From NCBI RefSeq assembly GCF_024700075.1, contig NZ_JAJONE010000001.1, forward strand, positions 2,322,001 to 2,386,000: a stretch of DNA of 64,000 bases, given 5' to 3'. Position 1 is the first letter of the stretch. Every line of letters starts with the position of its first letter. The DNA is from Hymenobacter sp. J193 (lineage in GTDB: Bacteria > Bacteroidota > Bacteroidia > Cytophagales > Hymenobacteraceae). The position numbers were made by a program, and so were the translations under genes. The notes beneath the pieces are model-generated. The model worked only from the letters and a program-made list of their open reading frames with translations. It made no database searches and had not been told where the DNA came from. Shown here piece after piece: positions 25,214 through 34,116 of this stretch.

Positions 25214-26497
25214 TTACTCCAAGGGGTTAAAGGTGACAGACACGCGCATAACCGTGGGCACCCGCTTACCGCGCACAATAGCAGGGTACCAGGCTGGACC
25301 TTCCTTGAGCAGCCGGATGGCTTCCGCGTCGCACTCTTCCGATACCGGGCTAACAACTTTAATATCCTGCAACGAGCCGTCGGCGGCTACTACAAAGCGC
25401 AGCTTCACCACGCCCTCCACACCTTTGGCCCGGTCGGCTTCCGGGAACTTGAGCTCCTTTTTAAGGTAGCGCCGAAACGCCGCATGCCCACCCAATGGCA
25501 CTGAGGCCAAGTCCGGGGAAGGCGGCATCTGCATGGCGGTGCGGCCCCCAGCTACCGGTGCTGCCGCAGCAGTTGCCGGCAGCTTGTCGGCTTTATTAGT
25601 AGCTGTAGCAGCCGTAGCCACTTCCGTAGATTTGATGGCGCTGCCAGCCATAGCTACAGCGGACGGCTTGACTCCTTCTACTCGCGGGGCTGGTAGTGCC
25701 GTAGCCAGCAGGGAGCCGCTGGGCCGGGGCTCCATAGCCGCTACCGCCACGGAATAAGCTTCGGCAGCTGGCTCAGCGGCATCGGAGGTAATGACAGGGG
25801 TTGATGTAGTGGTAGTAGCAGAGGCAAGTTGGTTGGTTGATAGTGAGTTGGTGGAAATGGCATTAGCTGGGTGCTGGGCAGTAGCTGAGCCTGCCAGCGC
25901 TGGGCCGACGTCCCTCATGCGGGGAGGCACAACGCGGCTCTGGTAAGCCACCTGAGGCTGCGGAAATACTGCTGTCAGGCCAGCATTTGGAGTTGCACTT
26001 GCTGCCGGAGCCGCTGCCACTGGGGAAGCAACCGGGGCCGCCGGGGTAGCAGAAGGAGCCGGCTTGTCTGCTGCCGCGGTAGCTGCTTGCGGAGCCAGTA
26101 TGGGTACTTCGGCCGCGGTGTTGGCTACCGGGGTACGGCGAGCCATAAAAGGCCGGGAGTTCAGCCAGAAGACACTGGCCGCTGCCACCAGCAGCAGCAA
26201 CGTAGCGGCTACCCCAGTCCAAGCGGCGTAGCGGTGCGAGTGCCGGGCGGCATCCACCGCCAGGCGCGTGTGCAAACGACTGCGCACGGAAGCCAGGCCA
26301 CGCTCCGTAGTGGCGTAATCGGTGACGGACAAACCTTCCAGCACTTCGGCGCAGCGGGCACACTCACTGGTGTGGGCCTCCACATGATACTGCTGGGCGG
26401 GCACCAGCGTACCGGCAGCGTACTGGCGCAACAGCTCTGCCGACATGTGCTGGTCGGGGGCGGGCGGGGGCACAAGCGTGAGGTTACGAGGCGGCAT
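25214..26497 (-). CDS. Anti-sigma factor with C-terminal TonB domain
   Basis: A 427-residue fusion. The N-terminus carries a zinc-finger anti-sigma motif (HVEAHTSECARCAEVLEG near residues 38-55). One membrane helix follows (WTGVAATLLLLVAAASVFWL near 92-111), then a long Ala/Pro/Thr-rich periplasmic linker. The last 90 residues form a TonB C-terminal fold (FPEADRAKGVEGVVKLRFVV, DGSLQDIKVVSPV, YPAIVRGKRVPTVMRVSVTF). It should bind the ECF sigma factor encoded just upstream and release it on an envelope signal; the TonB tail may sense or contact an outer membrane partner. The start at 26497 overlaps the sigma gene by 14 bases, giving translational coupling. Confidence 0.85.
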   Translation of the reverse strand: MPPRNLTLVPPPAPDQHMSAELLRQYAAGTLVPAQQYHVEAHTSECARCAEVLEGLSVTDYATTERGLASVRSRLHTRLAVDAARHSHRYAAWTGVAATLLLLVAAASVFWLNSRPFMARRTPVANTAAEVPILAPQAATAAADKPAPSATPAAPVASPVAAAPAASATPNAGLTAVFPQPQVAYQSRVVPPRMRDVGPALAGSATAQHPANAISTNSLSTNQLASATTTTSTPVITSDAAEPAAEAYSVAVAAMEPRPSGSLLATALPAPRVEGVKPSAVAMAGSAIKSTEVATAATATNKADKLPATAAAAPVAGGRTAMQMPPSPDLASVPLGGHAAFRRYLKKELKFPEADRAKGVEGVVKLRFVVAADGSLQDIKVVSPVSEECDAEAIRLLKEGPAWYPAIVRGKRVPTVMRVSVTFNPLE

Positions 26498-27116
26498 CGG
26501 TAGGGTAAGATTCAAGCATGCGTTTAAGGTTGCGTTTGCCGTTTTGCAGGTAGCTTTTCACCAGGCTAAGATCATAACCGGTGGCGTCGGCAATGTCGCG
26601 GTAGCATTTCTGCTGTAAATAGAACATTTCCAGGCACTGGCGCTGCCCATCCGGCAGCTCGGTAAGAGCGTGCTCCAGGTAGCGGAGGCGGGCTTCGGTT
26701 GAGGCGGCTTCGTCGGGGTCATCAGGAGGTAGATGCCGGCCGGCCGCCGATTCCATATCCGTGGCGTCAGGAAAATGCAAGATAAGCGGGCCACCACCCT
26801 CCGGGCTGGTGCGCTGCCGGGCCCGCAGCACCATCAGACAGTAGTTGCGGGCAGTGGTGTGCAGCCAGGCCGTGAAGTTGTCTACCTCGTGGCGTCGGAG
26901 CTTTTCTACCAGCTGCTCGAAGAGCTGCATCACGGCGTCCTGGGCGTCTTCGTCGGGGCGCAGGTAGCGGCGGCAGATGGCAAATACCGCCGTCAGGTGC
27001 CGGTCATAGAGCATGCCCACGTCCTGCACGTCGCCGTGCTGGCGGTAGCGCAGCAGCAGTTCCTCATCGGAAAGCTCAGTGGGCGACTTGGAACGGCGGC
27101 GAAAAAACATAGACAC
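26484..27116 (-). CDS. ECF-type RNA polymerase sigma-70 factor
   Basis: A 210-residue ECF sigma factor. Region 2 (DVGMLYDRHLTAVFAICRRY, EDAQDAVMQLFEQLVEKL, NFTAWLHTTARNYCLMVLR) and region 4 (LPDGQRQCLEMFYLQQKCYR, DIADATGYDLSLVKSYLQNG) are complete. Between them is an acidic linker of about 40 residues, longer than usual. It would direct polymerase to a small regulon controlled by the adjoining anti-sigma. The divergent vWA gene at 27301 is a natural candidate target, though I cannot show a promoter match. Confidence 0.93.
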   Translation of the reverse strand: MSMFFRRRSKSPTELSDEELLLRYRQHGDVQDVGMLYDRHLTAVFAICRRYLRPDEDAQDAVMQLFEQLVEKLRRHEVDNFTAWLHTTARNYCLMVLRARQRTSPEGGGPLILHFPDATDMESAAGRHLPPDDPDEAASTEARLRYLEHALTELPDGQRQCLEMFYLQQKCYRDIADATGYDLSLVKSYLQNGKRNLKRMLESYPTDAAS

Positions 27117-27300
27117 GAGGGCCAGGCAGAATCTTTCCGAAGCTACGGTTTTTATGGGACCAAAAGGAGCAGTTGCTTAAAAATCAATGGGCCGCCTCTG
27201 GTGCGGAGCTTTTCACTGCCGGGAAATTTTGCGCCAGCCGTGTGCAATTCGAATAAGTACCGCATCAAAAGCATATCCATTCACTCTAACTCGTGTTCGT

Positions 27301-29241
27301 ATGAAATGCCGTTATGTAGTACTGATTGCCAGCCTGCTGGCCACCGTGCCCACGCTGGCACAGTCGGTGAAGCCGTTGGTGCGCTCCACGTCTTCAGCGC
27401 AGACTACTTATTCCGTGCAGGGACGCGTCACGGATGCCACAGGGAAAAAGGCCGTTGGCCTGCCAGGGGTTACCGTATTAGTAAAGGGAACTACTATTGG
27501 CACGAGTACCGGATCGGATGGGCGTTACTCGTTGCAGGTTCCGGCAGAAAGTAAGGCGCTGACTTTCAGTTTTGTTGGTTACGTGACGAAAGACGTAAAG
27601 CTCACAGGGAAAGCCGTTGTCGATGTAGCTCTTTCGCCGGACATCAAACAGCTCAACGAGGTAGTTGTGACCGGCATCCAAGGCAGAGCAGCCGGGGTAC
27701 AAATAAGCGGAGCCGCCACGGTGCAGCAGAGTAAAGAAGACCGAAAGGCAAGAGCCTATAGCAACAGTGTCGCCGGCTACCTGGCGCCGGCTCCCGAGCC
27801 CGGGGCTGGCGAATCCTACGCCGCCATTGCTGAAAACGGCTTCCGGACCGTAGGCAAAGAGCCCCTGAGCACGTTCAGCATTGATGTGGACGCGGCCAGC
27901 TACAGCAACGTGCGGCGCTTTCTGCAGCAGGGCCAGTACCCGCCCCGCGACGCCGTGCGGGTAGAAGAAATGCTCAACTACTTTCAGTACGACTACCCAC
28001 AGCCGGCACCCGGCACCTCGGCGCCATTTCACATCATCACCGAGCAGGCCCAGTGCCCCTGGAACAACGAGCATCAGCTGGTGCAAGTGGCGCTGCAGGC
28101 GCGCAAAGTAGCCACCGAAAAGCTGCCACCCGCCAACCTGGTTTTTCTGGTGGATGTATCGGGCTCGATGCAGGGCGAAGACCGGCTCGGCCTGGTAAAG
28201 CAGGCGCTACGGCTGCTCACCAAGGAGCTGCGTCCTCAGGATAAAGTTGCCCTGGTCGTCTATGCCGGCGCGGCTGGTACGGTGTTGCCGCCTACGGCCG
28301 GCAGCAAGCGGACCGATGTTCTAGCTGCCATTGAACAGCTGGAAGCGGGTGGTTCTACGGCCGGCGGCGCGGGCCTGCGCTTGGCTTACCGCGTAGCCCG
28401 GGAAAACTTCAACCGCGAAGGCAACAACCGCGTGATTTTGTGCACCGACGGGGACTTCAACGTAGGTGAGCAGAGCGACGACGCCATGGAGCGGCTCGTT
28501 ACCGAAGAGCGCGAAACCGGCGTGTTCCTGACAGTGCTGGGCGTGGGCCAGGGCAACTATCAGGACAAAAAAATGGAGCTGCTGGCCGATAAGGGCAACG
28601 GCAACTACGCCTACCTCGACAACCTGGATGAGGCCCGCCGGGTGCTGGTGCAGCAGTTTGGTGGAACCCTGTTCACGCTGGCCAAGGACGTAAAGCTGCA
28701 GGTGGAGTTCAATCCGGCCCGGGTGCGCGAATACCGCCTCGTAGGCTACGAAAACCGCCTGCTGGCCGCCGAAGATTTCAACAACGACCGCAAAGACGCC
28801 GGGGAGCTAGGCTCCGGGCATACCGTAACGGCCCTCTACGAAATCGTGCCCGTTGGCGCTCCTGCCACCGTAGACCCCTTGAAATACCAGCCCAACCCAC
28901 CTGTAGCCCCGGCTGCGGCATCTGCCGAGCTGCTCACCGTGAAGCTGCGCTATAAAGAGCCACAAGGCCTCACCAGCAAGCTGCTGGCTCACCCTCTGAC
29001 CGGCGAGGCCCGCCCAATCCGGCAGGCCAGTGAAAATCTGCGGTTTGCAGCCGCGGTAGCGCAGTTTGGTATGCTGCTACGGCAGAGCGACTACCGAGGC
29101 ACTGCTACCTGGGAGGCTACTGCGCAACTGGCCTGGCAAGCCAAATCGTTTGACCCCGATGGCTACCGCGCCGAAATGGTGCGCCTCATCAAGCTGGCCG
29201 AAGGAATCCGGCCCACGCCCAACGACTACGGAAGCCGTTAG
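27301..29241 (+). CDS. Secreted vWA-domain protein with carboxypeptidase-regulatory-like domain (YfbK type)
   Basis: A 646-residue protein with signal MKCRYVVLIASLLATVPTLA. Residues about 38-115 are a CarboxypepD_reg-like beta-sandwich (VQGRVTDATG, GLPGVTVLVKGTTIGTSTGS) as found at the start of SusC-type proteins, ending in LNEVVVTG. Next comes a vWA N-terminal segment (about 185-270; STFSIDVDAASYSNVRRFL) and the vWA domain with MIDAS residues DVSGSM near 284-289. A DUF3520-like C-terminal region follows. Such proteins probably mediate metal-dependent adhesion at the envelope. The ATG at 27301 begins the signal. It is a paralogue of the gene at 30927; both lie beside the sigma/anti-sigma pair. 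Confidence 0.88.
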   Translation: MKCRYVVLIASLLATVPTLAQSVKPLVRSTSSAQTTYSVQGRVTDATGKKAVGLPGVTVLVKGTTIGTSTGSDGRYSLQVPAESKALTFSFVGYVTKDVKLTGKAVVDVALSPDIKQLNEVVVTGIQGRAAGVQISGAATVQQSKEDRKARAYSNSVAGYLAPAPEPGAGESYAAIAENGFRTVGKEPLSTFSIDVDAASYSNVRRFLQQGQYPPRDAVRVEEMLNYFQYDYPQPAPGTSAPFHIITEQAQCPWNNEHQLVQVALQARKVATEKLPPANLVFLVDVSGSMQGEDRLGLVKQALRLLTKELRPQDKVALVVYAGAAGTVLPPTAGSKRTDVLAAIEQLEAGGSTAGGAGLRLAYRVARENFNREGNNRVILCTDGDFNVGEQSDDAMERLVTEERETGVFLTVLGVGQGNYQDKKMELLADKGNGNYAYLDNLDEARRVLVQQFGGTLFTLAKDVKLQVEFNPARVREYRLVGYENRLLAAEDFNNDRKDAGELGSGHTVTALYEIVPVGAPATVDPLKYQPNPPVAPAAASAELLTVKLRYKEPQGLTSKLLAHPLTGEARPIRQASENLRFAAAVAQFGMLLRQSDYRGTATWEATAQLAWQAKSFDPDGYRAEMVRLIKLAEGIRPTPNDYGSR

Positions 29242-29680
29242 GCCTATCGAAAAAATAATTTAAAAAAATGCTCGGAGCCGTGTGGAATAGTTCGGGAGAC
29301 GGCATCTATCTAAATACCTTCCTCACCTCACAGACTTTTGCATGCAGGTTTCTGCCATGCTAAACCAACGCCTTGGATGTTGAGTCAAGAGGCATCAGAC
29401 AGTAAACTTCTCTACGTCGACATGTGGTGACCGGCAGCGCTTGGCGCTGCTGGCACCAGGGCAGACCGGGCTACCAACTCACTCACCGGCATAGCCACCG
29501 TTTCAACGCATCTGATTGCAGCCAGATGCCCCCTTACTTGAAACGGTGGTTCCGGTCTGCCCTATGTTATTATCCATTTAGTGCCTTATAGTTCTCTGGT
29601 TATTATTAGTTCAGCTATCCAGTTTATCCCGCAGCCGGCCCATGCAGGAGAGGCAGAAGCCGGCCTCCGGAACCGCACGT
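29242..29680. other. Intergenic stretch containing a nested hairpin
   Basis: No gene is visible in these 439 bases. The first part (29242-29420) and the AT-rich tail (29564-29640) show nothing I can name. The middle holds a multi-tier inverted repeat described separately, and a terminator follows at 29681. Confidence 0.7.
29425..29563. other. Nested multi-stem inverted repeat, possible structured RNA
   Basis: The first hairpin pairs TGGTG with CACCA and GCAGCGC with GCGCTGC (29425-29458). It abuts a larger structure: AGGGCAGACCGG (29458-29469) pairs perfectly with CCGGTCTGCCCT (29552-29563). Inside it CCACCGTTTCAA (29495-29506) pairs with TTGAAACGGTGG (29538-29549), and GCATCTG (29508-29514) with CAGATGC (29523-29529). 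The three tiers are coaxial. It could be a 3' untranslated structure of the vWA gene, a small RNA or a degenerate MITE. No ORF overlaps it convincingly. Confidence 0.6.
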
Positions 29681-29715
29681 AAAAAGCCCCGCTACGTTTG
29701 TAGCGGGGCTTTTTG
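29681..29715. terminator. Bidirectional terminator between convergent genes
   Basis: AAAAAGCCCCGCTA pairs with TAGCGGGGCTTTTT around the loop CGTTTG, a near-perfect intrinsic terminator. It lies between the vWA gene and the convergent beta-barrel gene. Confidence 0.9.
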
Positions 29716-29742
29716 CTGAACTGGCGGGAGAGAGGCCGGGAG

Positions 29743-30504
29743 TTAGAAGGAGAAATTCACGGCCGCCTTAATTACGCGGTTCTGCGCGTCGAAGCGGTTG
29801 TTCTTATCCAGGGACGACAGGCCATAGTCGTAGCCGGCACTCAGGCCGAAGCCGCTGTCGAACTGGTAGCCCAGGCCGCCGGTTACGGCAAAGTCCACGG
29901 GGCGGAACTGGCTTTTGATGTCGAAGTCGTGCTGGTAGGCCGAGAAACCCAGGGCGCTGGCTTCCACACGGGCCTTGTTGCTGAGCAGGATAGAAGCCTG
30001 CGGACCAGCATAGATGTACAGGCCAGGCGTGAGATGGGCTTTGGCAATCAGCGGAATATCAAGGTAAGCCATGCGGGCAGTAGCCGTTACTTTGGCATTC
30101 AGAAAGTCAAGCTGTTCGAAGGGAAGCGTACCAGCCAGGCGCATGCCCTTCTCGGAGTACTGCACGCCAGGCTCAATGGAGAACTTGTCGCCCAAAGGCA
30201 GCGTGGCGTACACCCCGGCGTGGAAGCCGGGCTTCATTTCGCGGGTCACGCTTCCCTGGCTCAGGTCGGCCAGGTTTTGCAGACTTTCCACCGCGTCTCC
30301 CGACCAGTCGGCCACGTTCAGGCCGGCCTTAATACCGAATTTCACGCCGGAGCTGGAACTGGCGGGTGAGTAGGAAGAGCGGGCCGGAGCCGGATAGCCC
30401 ACGCGGTGCGTTTGCACAGTGCGGGTCTGGGCCTCGGCGGCGGTGAAGGAAGCAGCAACAAAAAGGCAAGCAGCGGCCAGGCGGCCAAAAAGACGCGTGT
30501 TCAT
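29743..30504 (-). CDS. Outer membrane beta-barrel protein (PorT/OMP_b-brl family)
   Basis: A 253-residue protein with signal peptide MNTRLFGRLAAACLFVAASF (cleavage after about TAAEA). A short disordered stretch follows, then GVKFGIKAGLNVADWSGDAV, the typical opening of PorT-type barrels. Alternating strands follow (FSIEPGVQYSEKGMRLAGTL, MAYLDIPLIAKAHLTPGLYI, FDSGFGLSAGYDYGLSSLDK), ending in the aromatic C-terminal strand VNFSF. Family members are outer membrane proteins of mostly unknown function; some assist gliding or secretion. Confidence 0.88.
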   Translation of the reverse strand: MNTRLFGRLAAACLFVAASFTAAEAQTRTVQTHRVGYPAPARSSYSPASSSSGVKFGIKAGLNVADWSGDAVESLQNLADLSQGSVTREMKPGFHAGVYATLPLGDKFSIEPGVQYSEKGMRLAGTLPFEQLDFLNAKVTATARMAYLDIPLIAKAHLTPGLYIYAGPQASILLSNKARVEASALGFSAYQHDFDIKSQFRPVDFAVTGGLGYQFDSGFGLSAGYDYGLSSLDKNNRFDAQNRVIKAAVNFSF

Positions 30505-30926
30505 GGCAGTAAGATCTAGGAGTTCCGGTATGTGGAAAAGCGTCGGGGCTGCGTGTGCACGTGCAGCCGGCCGGCTTCGGAGAGGTACTAATGGAAAACC
30601 GTGCCAAAAATGAAAAACGGCCTTTGCAGGCTAAAAAACGGCTATGGCTGGGGCGTCGGCGGGGTAGCTCGCAAAAGAATTAGAGAAAACTGGGTTACGT
30701 AACGGCCACTGCGGTATGAAAGAAACCGGAAGCGCTACCGAAGTACTTCACCTAAGCCGGACGTTTGATAAGTCCGTTTGTTTGCCGGAACGGCTTGTTT
30801 TTCAACGCGAAGAGAAACACCGTCGGCCCTCCTGCCTGCACTGTCGCGAGTGAGGCAGGAGCTTGGTCAGGGCAGACACCCACGTGAAGCCTTTTCCTGT
30901 TTCACCCACTTCTTTCTGCTACTCTT
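30505..30926. other. Divergent intergenic region, 422 bases
   Basis: The stretch separates the starts of the beta-barrel gene (minus) and the second vWA gene (plus), so it must hold both promoters. There are several TTTG boxes (30765-30785) but no clear TTTG-N19-TANNTTTG pair. I see no ORF, repeat or strong hairpin. Confidence 0.5.
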
Positions 30927-32534
30927 ATGAACCGCTTGCTGCCCCTGTGTGGGTTGCTGGCTGGCGCGTGGCTATTGCCCGCCTGCTCCCAGCAGTACTC
31001 TACCGAAGACCAGAACCAAGTTGCGGCTGCTCCCGCCTATACGGAGCTGCAACCGGACTCCGAAGCAGTGGCTCCGCCGATTGAGCGGCCCGCTGCCCCC
31101 CGCGATAATTACGCCGTCGTGCACGAAAATGCCTTTCTGGAAGCCCGGCGCAACCCGCTTAGTACCTTTGCCATTGATGTAGACCCGGCTTCCTACGCCA
31201 ACGTGCGGCGCTTCCTCACCCAGGACCGGCAGCTACCTCCCGCCGACGCCGTGCGGCTGGAAGAACTCGTCAACTACTTTCACTACCGCTACCCGCAGCC
31301 CACGGCGGGGCCGGCTTCTCTGAACGCGGAAGTAGCCCAGTGTCCCTGGAATCCGGCGCATCAGCTGGTGCTGGTAGGCGTGCAGGGGCGCGAGGTGCCT
31401 ACGGCGCAGCTACCGCCCGCCAACCTGGTGTTTCTCCTGGATGTATCAGGTTCCATGAACGAGCCCGACAAGCTGCCCTTGCTCAAGGAATCGGTACGGG
31501 CGCTGGTACAGGGCGCTCTGCGTCCGCAGGACCACGTGTCTATTGTAGTGTATGCCGGGGCTGCCGGACTGGTGCTGCCGCCTACGTCTGGCGCGGAGCC
31601 CGAGAAAATTCTGGCGGCGCTGGATGGGCTGGAAGCCGGAGGCTCTACGGCCGGGGGCGAAGGCCTGCGCTTGGCCTACAATATCGCCCGGCAGCATTTC
31701 CTGTCTGGGGGCAACAACCGCGTAATTCTGGCCACGGACGGCGACTTCAACGTGGGCGAGCAAAGCGACGCTGATATGGAGCGGCTTATCACGCAGGAGC
31801 GCCAATCGGGTGTGTTTTTATCGGTGCTGGGATTTGGCCGTGGCAATCTGCAGGATAGCAAGATGGAGCTACTGGCCGATAAGGGCAACGGCAACTACGC
31901 CTACCTCGACAACCTGCGTGAGGCCCAGCGGGTGTTGGTACAGCAGTACGGCGGTACCCTGTTCACGCTGGCCAAGGATGTGAAAATTCAGGTAGAGTTC
32001 AACCCGGCCCTGGTGCAGCAATACCGCCTCCTGGGCTACGAAAACCGCCTGCTGGCAGCCGAGGACTTCAACAACGACCAGAAAGATGCCGGGGAACTGG
32101 GCTCCGGCCAGCAAGTAACGGCGCTGTATGAAATAGTACCCGCCGGGAGCCGGCCCGCGCCCACTTCCTCAACCGATGCCCTGCGCTACCAGCAACCTGC
32201 CTCCGTTGCCTACACCGCTACTGATGAGCTCCTGACGGTGAAGCTGCGCTATCAGGAGCCACAGGGCAGCCCTAGCCGGCTGCTCACGCTGCCCGTGCGC
32301 GGCGTACGGTTTGCCGAGCCCATCGAGCACGCCTCAGACAACCTGCGGCTGGCCGCCTCCGCCGCTCAGTTTGGCCTGCTGCTGCGGCAGTCAGCCTACC
32401 GCGGCTCAGCCTCCTGGCAGAATACCGCTGCCCTGGCCGGCAGTAGTACCCAATCAGACCCGGATGGCACCCGGACCGAGTTTCGGGAGTTGATAGCTCA
32501 GGCAGAGGCCTTAAGCCAAGCGGGCAAGCAGTAG
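30927..32534 (+). CDS. vWA-domain lipoprotein (YfbK type), paralogue of 27301-29241
   Basis: A 535-residue lipoprotein; MNRLLPLCGLLAGAWLLPAC places the lipidated cysteine at 20. It lacks the carboxypeptidase-like domain of its paralogue and begins directly with the vWA N-terminal segment (NPLSTFAIDVDPASYANVRR). DVSGSM near residues 172-177 is the MIDAS site, followed by GGNNRVILATDGDFNVGEQS. The DUF3520-like tail carries LRYQEPQG. Sequence identity with the first vWA protein is high throughout the shared region, showing a duplication. The lipoprotein form should stay in the membrane, unlike the first. Confidence 0.88.
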   Translation: MNRLLPLCGLLAGAWLLPACSQQYSTEDQNQVAAAPAYTELQPDSEAVAPPIERPAAPRDNYAVVHENAFLEARRNPLSTFAIDVDPASYANVRRFLTQDRQLPPADAVRLEELVNYFHYRYPQPTAGPASLNAEVAQCPWNPAHQLVLVGVQGREVPTAQLPPANLVFLLDVSGSMNEPDKLPLLKESVRALVQGALRPQDHVSIVVYAGAAGLVLPPTSGAEPEKILAALDGLEAGGSTAGGEGLRLAYNIARQHFLSGGNNRVILATDGDFNVGEQSDADMERLITQERQSGVFLSVLGFGRGNLQDSKMELLADKGNGNYAYLDNLREAQRVLVQQYGGTLFTLAKDVKIQVEFNPALVQQYRLLGYENRLLAAEDFNNDQKDAGELGSGQQVTALYEIVPAGSRPAPTSSTDALRYQQPASVAYTATDELLTVKLRYQEPQGSPSRLLTLPVRGVRFAEPIEHASDNLRLAASAAQFGLLLRQSAYRGSASWQNTAALAGSSTQSDPDGTRTEFRELIAQAEALSQAGKQ

Positions 32535-32610
32535 ATAAGGAGAGCCGCTGCCTGCCTTTGGTAAGCTGATCATGCTCTATTCGAGGCAACAACTTTCTGC
32601 CGCGCCTCCG

Positions 32611-33678
32611 CTATTCCCGCCCCCGGGCTGGTTGTAGAAGAAACCCAGATGCTGGAGGCGCGGCCGGAGCGGGTGCCACCGGGGCCGGCTGCACTGGCAG
32701 CATCTGCGGAAAGCGGGCTGGTGCTTGCGTTGTATCGACCAATTGGAGCAGCCGGGGCGCCAGTGCCTCTACCGAATCGGGCTGGAAGCGCAGCTCAGGT
32801 ACCAGCAGCTGTACTGAGGCTGGCCTCAGTGCAGTAACAGCCTGCACAGCCGAGTCGGGGGCTACGGTCTGGGATTCGGCGGGCGGGGCAACTACGGCGG
32901 GAGGAGTAGCTAGGCGGTGCTCCAGCTCGGCCAGCAGAAACTCGGCATCGGTACGCAGCTGGGGCTGCTTAAACAGTGCCACGGCCAGTTGGACCTGGTC
33001 CCGGGCTTCGGGCAGGCGCTTCAGCTCCAGGTAGTCGTAGGCCAGCTGGAAGTGCGCCAGCGCGTAGTCCTTGCGCAGGGCAATGGACCGCTCGTAGGCC
33101 GCGGCACTGGCCGGAAAGTCGCCGAGGCGCATAAAGGCATAGCCCAGGGCGTAGTAGGAGAGGTAGTCGCCGTAGCCGTGGCCGTGCGCCACGCGGTAGT
33201 GGCTCACCATGCGCTGAAACAGCTCATCCTCCGAAAACTCCTCCTCCGAGCAGGCGCACTGCTGGAGCTCGAAGTAATAGTCGGCCAGGGCTTTTTCCAC
33301 TTTGTAGTTTGCCGGAAAGCGGCGGTGCAGGGAATCGAGCACCTGGCCTACCGGAAACTGGTAGCTTACCGAGTCGGACGCGTGGCGGCGCAGGGAGTCG
33401 AGCGACTCCGTGAGAGTCAGGTCTTTAAAATTAAAGGCCCGGAAATTCTGCTGCTGGGTATGGTAGCGCAGGGCAATATCGGCGGCACGGAGGGCTACGG
33501 CTGGCTGGCGGTGCCAGGGGTCGAACACCTGCAGAAGCTGGAAGGCGGCTTCGTACTTGCGCCAGGCCAGCAGGGCATCGGCCTGCTTGAGCACAGTGGC
33601 TTCGGTAGGCGAAGTTTGCGCCCACGCCCCGGCCGAAGCGGCGCACCAAACCAGAAAGCACACAAAACCGGAGCGCAT
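32611..33678 (-). CDS. Secreted tetratricopeptide-repeat protein
   Basis: A 355-residue protein with signal peptide MRSGFVCFLVWCAASAGAWA. Helical repeats follow; the clearest TPR units are YLSYYALGYAFMRLGDFPAS and AAAYERSIALRKDYALAHFQ (about 165-210), continuing LAYDYLELKRLPEARDQVQL. The segment from about 260 is Pro/Ala-rich and probably disordered. TPR proteins of this kind bind other proteins; the partner is unknown. It is convergent with the vWA lipoprotein gene, with 76 bases between. Confidence 0.82.
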   Translation of the reverse strand: MRSGFVCFLVWCAASAGAWAQTSPTEATVLKQADALLAWRKYEAAFQLLQVFDPWHRQPAVALRAADIALRYHTQQQNFRAFNFKDLTLTESLDSLRRHASDSVSYQFPVGQVLDSLHRRFPANYKVEKALADYYFELQQCACSEEEFSEDELFQRMVSHYRVAHGHGYGDYLSYYALGYAFMRLGDFPASAAAYERSIALRKDYALAHFQLAYDYLELKRLPEARDQVQLAVALFKQPQLRTDAEFLLAELEHRLATPPAVVAPPAESQTVAPDSAVQAVTALRPASVQLLVPELRFQPDSVEALAPRLLQLVDTTQAPARFPQMLPVQPAPVAPAPAAPPASGFLLQPARGRE

Positions 33679-33969
33679 CAGAAACCGACAAATAAGCTGC
33701 CGAAGATACGCCGCGCCCGCGGGAAACCGAGTTTAGCCGGGGGGTAGCCTTGCTATGGAATAAGCCATCTGAAGCAGGGGTTTACCTTGAAAAACGATGC
33801 AGCGCCTTCGAAAGCAGCCGGAGAAAATGACCCGGCGCACCGTTAAAAAATTGAACGGACGTCGGTTTCTGATAAAAACCAAGCCCGGAGAAATGAAAGA
33901 TTTCCTGCCTGCTCATTTGGAATTGTGAAAGCCAGCGCCCACCTTGCTCCTGCAAAGCACCTGATCCTC
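33679..33969. other. Region upstream of the aromatic-operon leader
   Basis: These 291 bases hold no gene. They should include the promoters of the TPR gene (minus) and of the aromatic operon (plus). CTCATTTG at 33912-33919 is only a loose match to the TANNTTTG box of Bacteroidota promoters. I see nothing firmer. Confidence 0.4.
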
Positions 33970-34029
33970 ATGCCTCAGCCCACGAGCCGCTTCTTTTTTA
34001 GCTTTTATTTCTACTACGCCCACGCGTAG
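33970..34029 (+). CDS. Phe/Tyr-rich leader peptide 1 of the aromatic operon
   Basis: A 19-codon ORF encoding MPQPTSRFFFSFYFYYAHA. Eight of nine consecutive codons (residues 8-16) are Phe or Tyr (FFFSFYFYY). It lies 299 bases before pheA, with a terminator hairpin 40 bases past its stop. This is the design of an attenuation leader peptide: slow reading of Phe/Tyr codons would report low charged tRNA-Phe or tRNA-Tyr. The peptide itself is not expected to have a function. The start is set by the first ATG in frame; no strong Shine-Dalgarno is seen, as usual for this phylum. Confidence 0.8.
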   Translation: MPQPTSRFFFSFYFYYAHA

Positions 34030-34030
34030 T

Positions 34031-34079
34031 CGAGCGGCCCCTCTGTAGCTTTTCCTCCCCGAAACTTCAGCGCCTCTCG
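34031..34079 (+). promoter_or_regulatory. Possible antiterminator of attenuator 1
   Basis: CGAGCGGC at 34031-34038, just after the leader 1 stop codon, can pair with GCCTCTCG at 34072-34079 (7 of 8), which is most of the 5' arm of terminator 1. A ribosome reaching the stop would cover 34031-34038 and let the terminator form. A ribosome stalled at the Phe codons would not. The pairing is inferred by eye. Confidence 0.45.
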
Positions 34080-34105
34080 ACCAGCTCGGGAGGCGCTTTC
34101 TTTTT
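34069..34105 (+). terminator. Attenuator terminator 1
   Basis: A 12-bp stem AGCGCCTCTCGA / TCGGGAGGCGCT (one G-U pair) with a 5-base loop, followed by TTCTTTTT. It stands between leader ORF 1 and leader ORF 2, far from any gene end, so it must act inside the operon leader. Confidence 0.9.
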
Positions 34106-34116
34106 GACTTTGACTG

